A stretch of DNA of 64,000 nucleotides from Dipteronia dyeriana (taxonomy: Eukaryota; Streptophyta; Magnoliopsida; Sapindales; Sapindaceae), in assembly GCA_032871835.1 (NCBI GenBank), contig CM065295.1, positions 85,615,819 through 85,679,818 of the forward strand, given 5' to 3'. A program made the translations under genes and the position numbers. The notes under the pieces are model-generated. The model was not told where the DNA came from. It ran no database searches and saw only the letters and a list, made by a program, of their open reading frames with translations. The stretch's first letter is position 1; every line of letters begins with the position of its first letter. Positions 31,325 to 42,622 of the stretch are shown in pieces.

Positions 31325-33540
31325 GAGGAATCACAACGGATAGACATTGGAGTTCTAAAAGTTGTTGCCCCTCAGTCATGATATGTGCATGCCGTCTTGC
31401 CTAGATGTAAAATAAAGCGTTTGGTGGGAGGTAACCCACCTAGGTAACTTCTTTTCCTACTTTTTATTGTCATTTTTTTTTCTGGCCTTCAATGCATAGT
31501 TTACACATTGCATGCATTCTATTTTCTTGTAAACGTTGAGAACAATGTTTAGATTAGGTTTAGGGGTTTGAATTCATGTTTTATTTATTTATTTATTTAT
31601 TTTCTCGAGTTTTTTTTCAAGTCTAAAAAAAATCAAATCTGTGAAAAAAAAAGTGTCTTGTTTTGAAATTTTTTTAGGAAAAGGTTTCATTAAAACTGTA
31701 TTGATTGGTGAAGAAATATTTTTTTTGTCTATGTTCTATTATTTTTTTTATATGAATTCAACTGTATAAAGAACTTAAAATTCTATTTGGTGGTTTAAAA
31801 GTTATGATTATTTATTCGACCAAAGGTCAAGGATGATGCCCTATTTTTTAAATTATGTACACTGTTACGTATGTTGTATCGCTTTTTCAATTCGAATTTT
31901 GAAATTTTTTCTAAATGAAAAGTGTTAATTTGCATGTCTTTTTTCTTATGTTAAAATTTGGTTATTTTTTGTTGATTCATTTGAGAGATATGCATCAAAG
32001 AACAGACATATGTTGATTTCAAAAGTCACCAGTTTTTGGAATTTTTGTCCTCCATTTTTAGACGCTTCTTTTGTGTGCTTTTAGAGCCGTAATATATGCT
32101 TTATTCATTGAGTTTAGACTAACGTCTTGCCAATTAGAGTAATGCATTACATTTTACAAAATTTATTACTTGCTCTTGATGTGATAGTGGATAGGATGCT
32201 TAGTTGGATAATCATGATTAATAGTGGAGACTACCCTTGTGAGTTCACTAAACCAAAAAACTTTTTATAAATGACATTATTTGAGGGTTTATTTGTTTCT
32301 ACTCTTTAAACACTCAGTTGGTTCTTAACATTAGATCTGATCTCTATAGGTTGTACAATGGGCATTATAGAACATTTATCACAAAGATTTCACATGTTAG
32401 TTTTGATATTGAGTAAAACGAACCAATGGAAGTGATGTTAGACTATGTGTACTTGAACTTAGTTAAAATCCTTAAATATTTCATACCCTTGTGTGTGTGC
32501 TCCATAGCCCTGATTGAAGCTAAACACTTATAAGCTTTATTTTTTTTTCTTCACCGCATTAACCGTAACCCATAAGCCTATATTATAGCCATACCTTATA
32601 GCTTGGGAGCATGCTTTGAGAATGTGAAAAAGATATGATAGTTCTGCACGTAATTTTTGTGTATTTTTCTATCATAGGCCGATAAAGGAAAGAGATGTAT
32701 TCAATCCAAAAATGTACGACTGAAAGTTGTTTATTTTTTATGTAATTCTCTGACTCTCAAGTATTCAATTCGAAAAAAACAAAAAACAAAAGATGCCACC
32801 AAAATAAATGGTGTGTTGAGAGAATCAGATACTAGATTGTCTGTGAATGCAATGAATTTAATAAACTATAAAGTTTGTATCTACCAAAAAGGAGTTTGAC
32901 AAGAAAGTGAATGGTGAATTTTGAAGACTTGGACAAATGGTGAGTGGCATTATTCCACTTACAATAAAGACTGAAGAGATTTGTGCGAAGAAATAAGGTA
33001 ATTGAAGACTCTCATGGTATGGTCCTAAGTTTTTGAACTCCACTATTCCCTTTCTTTCTTAACCTTCACCCAATGACCCCATTACAACCTTAATGAAAGT
33101 CTAAATGATCTGCTGGTTATCCTTGCCATGAAAGTAGAAGTGAATCATGTTCATAATGTTTGATTCTTTTCATGAGATCTTTTGTATACATATCAAGCAT
33201 TTTTTCAATGATATATTCATATGCGATTATAATTTGAATTTTCTTGTGCATAACTTCATTCGCATATGCTTGATGAGTGTATTTGCCTAAGTTCTATGTG
33301 AAATTAACGAGTGACAACCTGTGAGAACTAGAGTTGAGGCAAATTATATCTATGACGTTTGACAAATGTGTCTTTGAAACTAGAGTATCTTGAGTTCGTG
33401 CTTTTAATTAAAATTAAGCATGGGCTAAAATTTGTAGCATAATTTTAGTCTTTATTCAATGGCTTTAGCATGCATTGACTTTGAATGGTACATTTGAATC
33501 ATCTTGATTATTTGATTTTTCGTAGAATTATGTTTATGGG
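31325..33540. other. Gypsy long 3' untranslated region, first part
   Basis: Noncoding stretch between pol and the nested LTR. It includes a (TTTA)n run at about 31580-31602. Long 3' noncoding regions are usual for Athila/Tat-type elements. No env-like ORF found. Confidence 0.6.
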
Positions 33541-33545
33541 TAGCA

Positions 33546-34438
33546 TATTGGGGATTTTTAACCGATGATCATGGAATCGTCGTGCCTAATATATACACAT
33601 AACTCATAGCAATTAATAACGTCTATAGCAGAAAAAAAATGAGAGAAAATAAATCAATCACAACACAAGATATACATGGAAAACCCAAATCGGGTAAAAA
33701 ATCATGGACCATCAGGGCGACAGAGAAAGTTTTACTATATGATAAATTATTACAAACTTATACTCTAGGATTCTCTCTCACACCACAACCACAAAGCCTT
33801 ACACAACCGAGTTTTACATCATGACTCTCAACTCACAAGATCCTCACCAAGAACCCCTAGGTCTCCACTGAATATCACCCACCGATCTCTAACTTGATCT
33901 ACTGATATTTTCCCAGATATTTCCATGGGTCTCTCACTTAGATCTCTCCACTCTCTGATGTTACATGGTGTTTATTAACTCCACACAAAATAACCTAACT
34001 ACAAGGTCTATTTATACTTGTTATAGGGAGTTTAAGATAAAAAGAAATCTTACTCCTAAACGTACAAGAATTACTTGTTCCACATAAATATTATTTCCTA
34101 TTTATGACAAGTTTTCTTATTAATGAGAAATCATTTTCCTTCAAGCACAAGAACTTCCTAAAGAACACTTTCCATTTCCGTCGAAGATTTCCTGTTTCAT
34201 GCATGTTTATGATTGACTACGATTCGGATCATGGTTGAGCACCCGCTTCCTAAACCATTTCAAGTCACCTAGAATGCACCTTGTTCTTCATTTTTTCAGT
34301 TATTCTGGTCTTCAATCTCCCTCAAACAACATCATTCTAACTTCCAAACGTTTCCAACGTCTCCAGAAAGCTCCACATCAGTTGTGTCTTATTTGGTTAA
34401 CATTGGGTTCACTTGAGAATACGAGTCAAAACCTAACA
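33546..34438. mobile_element. Solo copia-type LTR nested in the gypsy 3' region
   Basis: 893-bp insert flanked by 5-bp repeats TAGCA (33541-33545 and 34439-34443). The ends are TATTGGGG… and …CCTAACA, a TGTTRGG/CCTAACA pair with the first G mutated to A. Inside, ACACAAGATATACATGGAAAACCC-type sequence resembles other plant copia LTRs. There is no internal region, so this is a solo LTR left by LTR-LTR recombination. Confidence 0.7.
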
Positions 34439-34645
34439 TAGCATAGTTGTAAAGCCTCAGGAGACAAACTCCTCCTACTATGGACACCTAGAGGTTTAAA
34501 GGCTTGTAGCATACGCTCAATGCTATTGTGTTCCATACGAAAATGACATAGCTTAGGTTTTATTTTTAGATTTTTGTTTATTTTTAGTTCTTATTTTTAT
34601 TCTAGTTTTGTTCGAGGACTAGCAAAAGCTAGGTTTAAGGGTATT

Positions 34646-36090
34646 TGATAAAGTTAGAATTGCATATATTTTTTACCCTTTCTTTCATAGTTTCTTGCTT
34701 TGTTTTGAGTTAAACTTGTGTTTTTTACGTGTCTTTTGTTAGTTTTTAGTTAACTGAGTCTTAGGATCTAAATGGAAGAAAATGGAAGATTTCCGATCAA
34801 TCCCGAAAAGTCTACCTCTGCAGATGAGTCAATTTCGAAGAATAAACTGTATCAGCTCAATGAGAATTGGGTGTCAAGCCTTATATGGTCGGAAAGGTCC
34901 GGATATTAACTTTCCGATGACTTTTATGGCTCGCACTTTCGTGTTTTCTAGAGTGATTTATGGTGATTTTACTACCCAAAGGTCAGTCAAGAAATTCAAA
35001 GCGCGAATTCGAGAAACCATCTGTTACGGGCTACCAATCTTGGAGAGAAGACCTTGGACGAATTCTTTATGTTTTGACCGTTAATGAATGCCTAAATTTG
35101 TATTTTAATTCAATTAAATAGTTGATCGTAATCACTCAATGATTAGTTGTAATTTGGTTAATATTCCTGAAACTTGTAAAATTGTATTTCCTATTCAGGA
35201 TCGCTTTAACTTGGACTTATTGAAGCCTGATTATGACACCTCAAGGAGATCTACCTTATGCCCATTTAAGAGAGATAACTCCAGCAACAATTGGTGACTG
35301 AAGAGAAAGGCAGAGGATTGAAGAATTGAAGGTTTTCTTGAGCAACACTTTCCGGGTTTTATCTTTCTTTTTCTTTTATGTTTTCTCATAGGATTGTAAT
35401 CATGACTATTCTAACTTTCTTTGCTAGGGCTATGATGTAGCCTAGCCACGAATGCCCAATTATTTTAGTTAATGTTAATTCATATTCTTCCATGTTGAGT
35501 ATTTATTATTGCGCTTAATGCTTTTGAATGTTTGGCCAACATTTAGTTGATTCGATGCTAGATTTTGACAGGAATGTGGAATTTAGATTATTGCTTCTTG
35601 TAATAGATACCATAATTTACATCACTTTACTGGAATGTATGAGCATGAATTGTGTGGTTTCTTAAAGATTTTCCAAAGAATTTAATGAGTTCTTATTATC
35701 TTAATTCCATTGCTAGGAATAAAGTGGGTTGGTAATTATGAATACTTTCGATATTGCCAATAATGGAATATTGAATAAATTAGGGAAAATCAACTGTCAA
35801 CATGTGGAATAGTTAGGATTAACATGCTAAAGGAATTGAGTGGAATTGGCTACGGTGAAATTAAAAGCTCTAGTACTTTAATCTATTGAATGTCTCTACA
35901 TTTTTTACTGCTTATTTTATTTATTTTCTTTAGTTAACCTAAATCTCAAGTCTCAACATTCTATTGTTCAAATAAAGTTTTGGGTTAATTATGATCGGTA
36001 GTTAATAAATTAATCACTCTTCATGGGAACGATACTCTACTTACTTCTAAACTATTTGTCTAATTCGTACACTTGCGAAATCTGCCAACA
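34646..36090 (+). repeat. 3' LTR of the gypsy element
   Basis: Begins TGATAAAGTTAG after TTTAAGGGTATT and ends TCTGCCAACA. Homologous along its length to 27017-28467. Confidence 0.9.
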
Positions 36091-36201
36091 AGTTTTTGGT
36101 GTCACTGCTGGTGAGCGTTTTAATTTTTATTAATATCGATATAAATTGATTCAGATTTTAATTTGAACTTTTTTTAGTTTAGTTTATTTTATTGATTTTT
36201 T
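36091..36201 (+). other. Extra primer-site and leader fragment after the 3' LTR
   Basis: TTTTTGGTGTCACTGCTGG and the following GTTTTAATTTTTATTAATAT are homologous to the sequence after the 5' LTR (28468-28580), including the leader up to TTTATTTTATTGATTTTTT. A normal 3' LTR is followed by host DNA. This implies a tandem element or recombination product truncated on the right. Confidence 0.8.
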
Positions 36202-36720
36202 ATCATGTAATTATGTTATATTTCAGCTTGTAAAGATTTCAATATGTAAAGATTGTTGCATGAAGAAATGAAACGAAATTATTTCAAAGGACTCTTGAGA
36301 GGGCAAATGATATTCGATTTTCGCCCCATAATATATCATTGGAATTGTTTCAACGAGAAGAACAATATTTTAAAGAGAAAAAAAAAGGAAAAACGTTTTA
36401 GAGAGAGAAACATGACAAGAATAAACGTATGAAAGAAAAAAAAAAGTTGTGCGAGTCGGAATCAAGTGAAAAGGTAGATTAGGGCAATCTTATCCAAAAA
36501 ACATTTCTCTAGAATAAAAAAATAAAACTTATTGGGATGTGATAGTTTTGTATACTATATTAATTTTCAAGCCAAACGGAGGAATTTTACCTTAATATAG
36601 TTAACATTTTATTCTAACTTATTAATTAGTTAATAAAACCATCAACACAAATAAGTACAAATACACAAATCAAGCCAAATGCCAATAAAGTGGTTCAACC
36701 AATAATATCCATCCATCGAT
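36202..36720. other. 3' flank of the BBE-like gene
   Basis: AT-rich, no coding sequence recognised. It should contain the 3' UTR and polyadenylation region of the minus-strand gene; AATAAA-like sequences exist but I cannot choose one. Confidence 0.4.
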
Positions 36721-38295
36721 CTACCTTTTCAATACGAGAGGTGGGATACTTTGCTCATGCCTGAAGAAATTATCTGGATCAACTTCAGTCTTCACTTTTA
36801 CCAATCTTTGAAAGTTTCCTTTAAAATATTTGACACCCCAAACACTAGCTTGAATGACACTTGTGTTACCCTTCTTGTTTATTCCCAAATCAAGATCCCT
36901 GTAATTCACATATGCACCTCTTGGAAATTTGGACACATAAGGAGTCATGTAATTGTATAGACTCCTGATCCAGCTCATGTGCTTTGCTACATTCTTGTCT
37001 CCTTTCGGCCAACTTGTGAAATAGTGGAATTTGTACATGGTTCCCTTTCTATGAGGGAAAGGAGTTTCGTATTCTGGAATTCTGTTCATCATTCCTCCGT
37101 AAGCTGTCCATACAATAAAAGGATCATCTTCTTCCGATATCCTTTTACGTAGCTCCTCTAGTGCAAACTCAGGTATGGGCTCTCTAACAAAGTCTGCTTT
37201 GCCATCAGAAGAGGTTGATGGAGTATTTCGTAGAAGTAGAAATTCAAGAGATGTGTTCAATGGTATGGTGTAAGCAAACAGAGTAGATTGTATCCAACTT
37301 GTTTCGCTATAATCTTTTCTAGTCAACCCTAATTCAGGGAAACTATCTTGCATGACTTGTACAAGTCTATCAGCACCACCAAGAAAATAACCGTCGTATG
37401 TTGTAGTGACGATTCTCTCACTTGCATTTGTCACTCGCATCAAAACTCTAGTGAGGAGATTCTCATCAAGCTTATCTGCAACTTGTTGCCATCTATATAG
37501 AAGCTTTGTGTCAAGGGCTTTCGTAACTGAAAAAACAGTTACAGTTTCTGGAACAGCAACCAGTTTTATCTTCCACGAAAGAATAACTCCGAAGCTTCCT
37601 CCGCCACCTCCTCGTATGGCCCAAAACAGATCTTCCCCCATGGCTGCTCGGTCAAGAACTCTACCATTGACATCAACAATATGGGCATCGATGACATTGT
37701 CAGCAGCCAAGCCATACTTTCTCAACAAAATACCATAACCACCTCCTGTGATGTGCCCGCCAACGCCTACAGTAGGGCAAACACCAGCAGGAAATCCATG
37801 AACTTTGCTTTTTTCAGCAATCCTGTAGTAGAGTTCACCTAGAGTTGCACCAACTTGTACCCAAGCGCTGTTTTCATTAATGTTCACTGAAATGGAACGA
37901 AGGTTGGTAAGGTCTAACACAATGAAAGGTGATTCGATTATGGATACATAAGAAACACCCTCCAAGTCATGGCCTCCGCTTCGTACTCTCATATGAATAC
38001 CAAGCTCTTTGGAGCAAATAACAGCGGCTTGAACATGGGATTCACTCAAAGGAGTGAAGATCAACTCAGGCTTCGGCACCGAAGGCTCTGTGAACCTGGG
38101 GATTTGAGCTCTAGACTCAAGGACCGAGGTAAATGAAGAATTGTTTGGGGTGTAAATTGTGGAGAGAGGAATGGAATGTTGAGAGAGACATCGGATCAAT
38201 GAGGTTTGTTGAATCGGATATGAAGCTGTCAATGAAGCTGATAACAAAAACAATATTGAAAGAATGTACATACTTGGAGAAATAATGGAATTCAT
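36721..38295 (-). CDS. Berberine bridge enzyme-like FAD-linked oxidase
   Basis: A full-length, intronless 524-residue protein starting at ATG 38293-38295; the frame is open 39 bases further up, but only from a TTG. A signal peptide ([20 protein letters not shown]…) predicts secretion. The FAD-binding domain includes RVRSGGHD, whose His is one covalent FAD attachment point, and GVCPTVGVGGHITGGGYG, whose Cys is the second, so the bicovalent flavin site is intact. The C-terminal BBE domain has NYRDLDLG (the Tyr lies near the active site in the family), VWGVKYF, VKTEVDPDNFF and EQSIPPL. Family members oxidise sugars, monolignols, alkaloids or other metabolites, passing electrons to O2 or another acceptor; the substrate cannot be read from the sequence. 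Length matches the family. A paralogue is at 1-402. Confidence 0.96.
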   Translation of the reverse strand: MNSIISPSMYILSILFLLSASLTASYPIQQTSLIRCLSQHSIPLSTIYTPNNSSFTSVLESRAQIPRFTEPSVPKPELIFTPLSESHVQAAVICSKELGIHMRVRSGGHDLEGVSYVSIIESPFIVLDLTNLRSISVNINENSAWVQVGATLGELYYRIAEKSKVHGFPAGVCPTVGVGGHITGGGYGILLRKYGLAADNVIDAHIVDVNGRVLDRAAMGEDLFWAIRGGGGGSFGVILSWKIKLVAVPETVTVFSVTKALDTKLLYRWQQVADKLDENLLTRVLMRVTNASERIVTTTYDGYFLGGADRLVQVMQDSFPELGLTRKDYSETSWIQSTLFAYTIPLNTSLEFLLLRNTPSTSSDGKADFVREPIPEFALEELRKRISEEDDPFIVWTAYGGMMNRIPEYETPFPHRKGTMYKFHYFTSWPKGDKNVAKHMSWIRSLYNYMTPYVSKFPRGAYVNYRDLDLGINKKGNTSVIQASVWGVKYFKGNFQRLVKVKTEVDPDNFFRHEQSIPPLVLKR

Positions 38296-38401
38296 TTTCA
38301 AAGTGTGTTTGCTTATGGGTTTTGTCTTCAACAATCTTATATTTATAGGTATAACACTAAATTTCCTGGTCGAATTTTCCGGACGAATAAAAACAATTTA
38401 T
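38296..38401 (-). promoter_or_regulatory. Proximal promoter of the BBE-like gene
   Basis: Read on the minus strand, TATAAATATA (38338-38347) lies about 43 bases before the ATG, giving a short 5' leader. The stretch is about 99% identical to copy A's promoter up to about 38401, where copy A is interrupted by MULE-A. Confidence 0.72.
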
Positions 38402-38575
38402 ATAATTTTTAGCCACCTTAACCGACCTATATATGTTGACTTTTATATATCAAGAAAAAAAAAGGGGAGAGATCGAAAATGTTGACTAGAGCCAAAATAA
38501 TAATTTATAGAGTTAAAAATTCAAGTTTGGAAAATATAAAAAACATTTGTAGGATCAAAGCGCCCAAATTAACAA
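38402..38575. other. Block B: distal promoter region, empty sites for three insertions
   Basis: Holds the uninterrupted equivalents of the MULE-A (about 38401), LINE (38474-38483) and MULE-B (about 38528) insertion sites of block A. Useful as the reference for those insertions. Confidence 0.8.
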
Positions 38576-39100
38576 AATTCTTTTTTGAAAATAGGCAATA
38601 TATTCAAGGAGGCCAGATCAGCCCAGAAACAACATACAAGCAGCACAAAACAGCCAAACAAACGGCCACACCAAAGAAACCCAGGGAAAAACAAAAAGAC
38701 AACCAAAGACCCATCCATAACAGCCCCCAACAAAACAGTTTAGACCAAACGACCAAAGCAGAGCATCCACAAAAGACAAACCAACTAGACATCACTCCAT
38801 TCCACAAAATCCCCCATCATATTTGAACTCATTCTTGCTAATCCATCAGCAAACGAATTATAAATTCTGGAATCCCAAATAACTTGAATGTCTCCAACAG
38901 AATGAAGCATATCACGAATGTCAAAAATTATATTAACGTAATCCACATTTCCAAAATCACCTTTATTCACCCAAGCTACAACCACTCACTACCGTTATAG
39001 CACGACCTCTAAGCATCTAATTGGAAACACACAACTCAATTGCTCTTTTAATGGCCACCAACTCAGTTTTAGACGAGCCATCAACATTGAATTTCAGGTT
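38576..39100 (-). mobile_element. 3' fragment of an L1-type LINE
   Basis: Starts with a T-run (38580-38586, the tail of a minus-strand insertion). Minus-strand reading gives VVAWVNKGDFGNVDYVNII and ADGLARMSSN (38785-38985, end of RNase H) and LKFNVDGSSKTE with LVAIKRAIELC at 39017-39100. A segment between them is deleted or shifted. Absent from block A. Related to the LINE at 44.6-53.4 kb (same VNKGDFxN block). Confidence 0.82.
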
Positions 39101-39475
39101 GTCATCTCTCGATTGATCGTTTAAAACTATGGCAATTGGCATCAGTAGGTGTACTAGGACACCTTCTCTCGATTGATAACATCGCTGTAAAAATGTTACT
39201 CTCATGTACGCAATACTAATTTTATACAAGTACACTAATTTTATCAACATATTTACAGGAGAAAAAAATTCATCGTTATACTTTATACCCTTATTGTGAA
39301 CCATTTAATGTCTTGCAATTAATTAATATATATACTATCAATATTGTGAGGCGAGAAGTTCTTTGATCGAACAACACATCAACTCATCATATACCCAAAT
39401 TATGTACCGTGGTCCGTGTATATGTATTTATAAACAAAATGGCGTTGATCAAGTGATCCAAGTTGTAACCTCTCA
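39101..39475. other. Block B segment paralogous to 15690-16065
   Basis: Collinear noncoding DNA, with TCTCTCGATTGATAAC, TTTACAGGAGAAAAAAATTC and CATCAACTCATCATATACCC matching block A. The phrase ATCTCTCGATTGATCGTTTA repeats part of it at the LINE junction (about 39106). Confidence 0.8.
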
Positions 39476-40026
39476 CATTGATACTATAAAGTTATGGGTT
39501 TATGTTAAAGGTAATACTCATGAGCACGTCAACTGCCAAGCTCACTCAGCCTCACACTACTCCACTGATCAGTCAAAGGACTCTACAGGTTTTGCTACTA
39601 TGCTTGCCTATCCAGTTAACACTGCACAAGAACAGATTCGATCATGATGGTCATGAGATGAGATGATCATTATCTTCATCAACTTTCACATAAAAAACTT
39701 ATGGAGGGAAAATTCAGCTGCAACTAAATTGTTTTCTGGAGGGATTTTCTGTCTTATCACAAAAACTAACTCTTCTAGAAACTTATGTAGATCACACGAA
39801 TGGTGTGAATATAAAATAATGTATTGTAGATCATTTTTCTAATCTTCAACCTTCAATGAAAAATGAAAATCTGAAAAAAAAAAACAAAAAAAACAAAAAA
39901 AAAAAACTTTCTTCTACTTTCCTCTTTTCACGAAGCTTGAAATGCTTCATTAGATTTTACTCTGTTTTGCTTTGTTACTCAATTCATCAAACACTTATCA
40001 AACATCTACATTTTACGGTTTAAATC
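39476..40026. other. Block B-specific stretch, unidentified
   Basis: Replaces the AT-rich insert of block A. It contains A-runs at 39873-39906 and a short plus ORF (39363-39647) that crosses the junction and is therefore doubtful. TGTTAAAG (39503) could begin an LTR ending near 40011 (TCTACA), but no target duplication supports it. Confidence 0.35.
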
Positions 40027-40761
40027 GTATCACCTCCCCCAACCTCGAATTATTGTAATATTTCAAAAGAAAATCAGTACATAGATACATTTATGTTCAC
40101 GGTAAATCTACAAAAATTAGTTAAAACAACTTTTTATTGCTTTCGGGTCCTTATCTAACAAGGAGTTTTTATGGTAAATAATAAGTTGAGTCTTTTTTGG
40201 TGACTAATTAAAAATGCTCCCATTTAGAAGTCGGATTCAGTTTATAATATGTTTAAAATTTGAAATTAAATAAGGACCAAAATTTTAACTCTTTCAAATA
40301 AGTTGAGATAATAGATTTTATAAAAAATTTGGACACCGCAACCGAAATATCTTCACAGCTGACTGATTGGAAACATAGAGCCCAAACAATATCATATAGT
40401 CCCTTCTGGCCATGTGATCAAATTAATGACATCAGATTATTAAAAAAAAAAAAACCACTTTCTTCATCATCAAATTATTCAACTTACAAAATCTGGGTTT
40501 CCAATCCTTTATCCTCTGACATTTGATGGTTATATGTCACAACCAACTTTGAAATAAGGTCAATCTATATACATCATAGCCATTTTACGCAAGTCATATG
40601 GTTGATGATGATTAATATTAATTGATGTTTCCAAGGGGCAAAACATTTCCAGCACAAACTAAATATATATAATTTTTGAAAGGTGAAAATTTTAATATAC
40701 CTCAAAAAATTAAGGATATTATTGAGTTCGGTATAAATGAAAAGAAAAGGTAAATGAATTA

Positions 40762-40883
40762 TATATATATTGAGAAAAAAAGAACCGAATAAAGTAGCAC
40801 ATTAGCATAGCTGGTAGTGCATTACAATATCGTGTGTTATGAGTTTTTTACGTACATCGTAGGAGTAGTTATCTTCCGTTATG
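40762..40883 (+). mobile_element. tRNA-derived SINE
   Basis: Box A-like TTAGCATAGCTGGTAGTG (40802-40819) and a degenerate box B-like segment GTTATGAGTTTTTTAC (40835-40850). The stretch is missing from the aligned block A site (near 18100), showing insertion after duplication. The same box A occurs at 16203-16220. Confidence 0.6.
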
Positions 40884-40904
40884 AAAGTAGATATCTGAAC
40901 CACA

Positions 40905-41070
40905 TAGGGGCGAAGACAAAAAAAAAATTAGAAGGGTCAAAGTGAAAAAAAAAAGTTAAACTTTCATAAATATTTTATAATTATTTTAATAAGAACTTCA
41001 GAGATTTTTTTTTTTTTGGAAAGGGGTCATGGCCCCCACCAACCAACCTCTCCCTCCACCTCTAGAGCCA
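40905..41070. mobile_element. Small MITE-like insertion
   Basis: GGGCGAAGAC… to …CACCTCTAGAGCC is absent from block A. Its right end (GGGGTCATGGCCCCC) and terminal GGGGCGAAG/CACCTCTAG-type ends resemble common plant miniature elements. CCACA on each side may be the target duplication. Confidence 0.45.
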
Positions 41071-42622
41071 CACATGTATTGATTGATTTTGGTAGGTCTA
41101 TATTATATTTATTCACGACCTAAGTTTGGTATCAAAATATTTTATTATTTAAACATAATGTTCTAATTGATTATCCAAAACTTATCAACATATTACATCT
41201 AAAGCAACCTAATTTCTTTGAGCTTGATAATTGCTTTGAATTTGATAATTTGAAATATGCACGACTTAATTTCATGGACTTTGATAATTCTTAATGTGCT
41301 CAGCACGGGATTGTTATGTAAAGATTAACTTGAAATATAAAAGGATAATGGAGATGTATACAATAAGCCAAGCTACCATAGAAAATGTTTTCTTTAATTT
41401 ATAATGGATTTGTTAATACAAAAATAAGACTTGCAAATATAAAATTATTTTCTTTTTACAGGTGTTCAACACTTTTAATTGGATTGGTTAACATTTTAAT
41501 AGCAATCGAATAACCAAATCCAAATCATCGTTTGTTATGTTTTCTTTTTCTTTTTCTTTCTTTCTCAATAAAGGAAAAAAAAACTAATAGTTGAAAGATG
41601 ACCATTTTTAAATACAAGAATTAGGTGCAATGTAATTTCAAAAAAGTAATAATTAAAACACCCTGAGTTTACCCAAAACCAGAGCCATAGCTGAATTTTC
41701 CCAAAATTACAAGACATGCATGGGGTCTACTTAACGATGACATAACTTTTATCTTGAACGTACCAAAATACCCTTCCTTTTAATATTTGATTAATTATAT
41801 TAAAATTATTACAAATAATAATAATATCCATATTGATATGGGTACTAGATTACCATATCTCCATCTAGTACCCGATTTTCATGAAGATTCAAATGAACAC
41901 CACAAAATTTAACACCAAATACAAAATTCCTATCAACAAACAACAAAAAATGAAGAATTATTATTATTATTATTATTTAAAAAAACTGCAAATCTCCAAA
42001 CAAAATCAATTTGGAGTAGATCGAATAGGGAAAGAATGGTGGCGATCGGAGAAAATGGAGTGACAGGCATGGAGGAAGCAAGAGGAGATAACAGGGACGT
42101 CATTGACATACGCGCGTGGAGGAAGGGGGATGTGAGGGGTTTGGTGGATGGAACTTGGAAGAGATCTCCTATGTAGATTTGTGTTTTTGTTTGCAATTTT
42201 TTGTGTTGGGTGCTATGAGTCTAATATCTAGAACAAAATTTGTGTGTTGGATTTTGATATGCAGTGGAAAAATCTAATGAATCTCCATCACTGTTTGGTT
42301 TGAGATGCGTTTTTTTGATCCCTATTTCTCTAGGATCTGGATCCTCTCATCGCCTATCTTCACCTCTATAATCTATTATCATATGTCTAATATAGCAAAT
42401 CAATTGTCGAGATTATGTCATTGAATTTTTATGTTTTACTCTACCAAAAGTAGAATTAATCAAGATCATTAGTTTAGGTGGGGACAAGATGAGGTGAGTA
42501 AGATATCCAAATCCATTCTGAGAATGTCTTTAAAAAAAAATAGTTGGGTAAAATAACATAATTGCCCTTCAAAAGTTAATAGGGTGTTAAGTTAAACGGT
42601 TGACTGCTCCATAGCTTAATGG

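Larger units (their letters stand above)
27017..36201 (+). mobile_element. Ty3/gypsy LTR element, internally deleted
   Basis: Two long direct repeats (27017-28467 and 34646-36090, roughly 90% identical) start TGATAA and end CCAACA. A degenerate tRNA-Asp-like primer site, TGGCACCGCTACCGTGA (28474-28490), follows the 5' LTR, and a purine-rich tract TTTAAGGGTATT precedes the 3' LTR. The internal region has gag, protease and a C-terminal integrase piece, but RT, RNase H and the integrase core are deleted. A 3.3-kb noncoding stretch follows, holding a nested solo LTR. There is no clear target duplication. A second primer-site/leader fragment (36091-36201) follows the 3' LTR. Gag type and primer site suggest the Athila/Tat side of the gypsy tree (inference). 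Confidence 0.9.
40027..41640. other. Block B segment paralogous to 17005-18710
   Basis: Collinear with block A apart from two extra insertions (SINE about 40762-40883, MITE about 40905-41070). Identity is visibly lower than in the coding/promoter part, with many substitutions and small indels. No coding sequence conserved between copies. Confidence 0.85.

Noticed and set aside
38296..38334. Start of the BBE-like protein 13 residues further upstream ([10 protein letters not shown]…)
   Set aside because: That codon is TTG, not ATG, and lies almost on the TATA box. The first ATG (38293-38295) is followed by a good signal peptide. The same applies to 403-441 in copy A.
39363..39647. 94-residue plus-strand ORF
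   Set aside because: Starts in block B DNA and ends in an unrelated insert; not conserved in block A.
39503..40011. Solo copia LTR bounded by TGTTAAAG and TCTACA
   Set aside because: No target duplication, no adjacent primer site or purine tract, and no second copy in the window.
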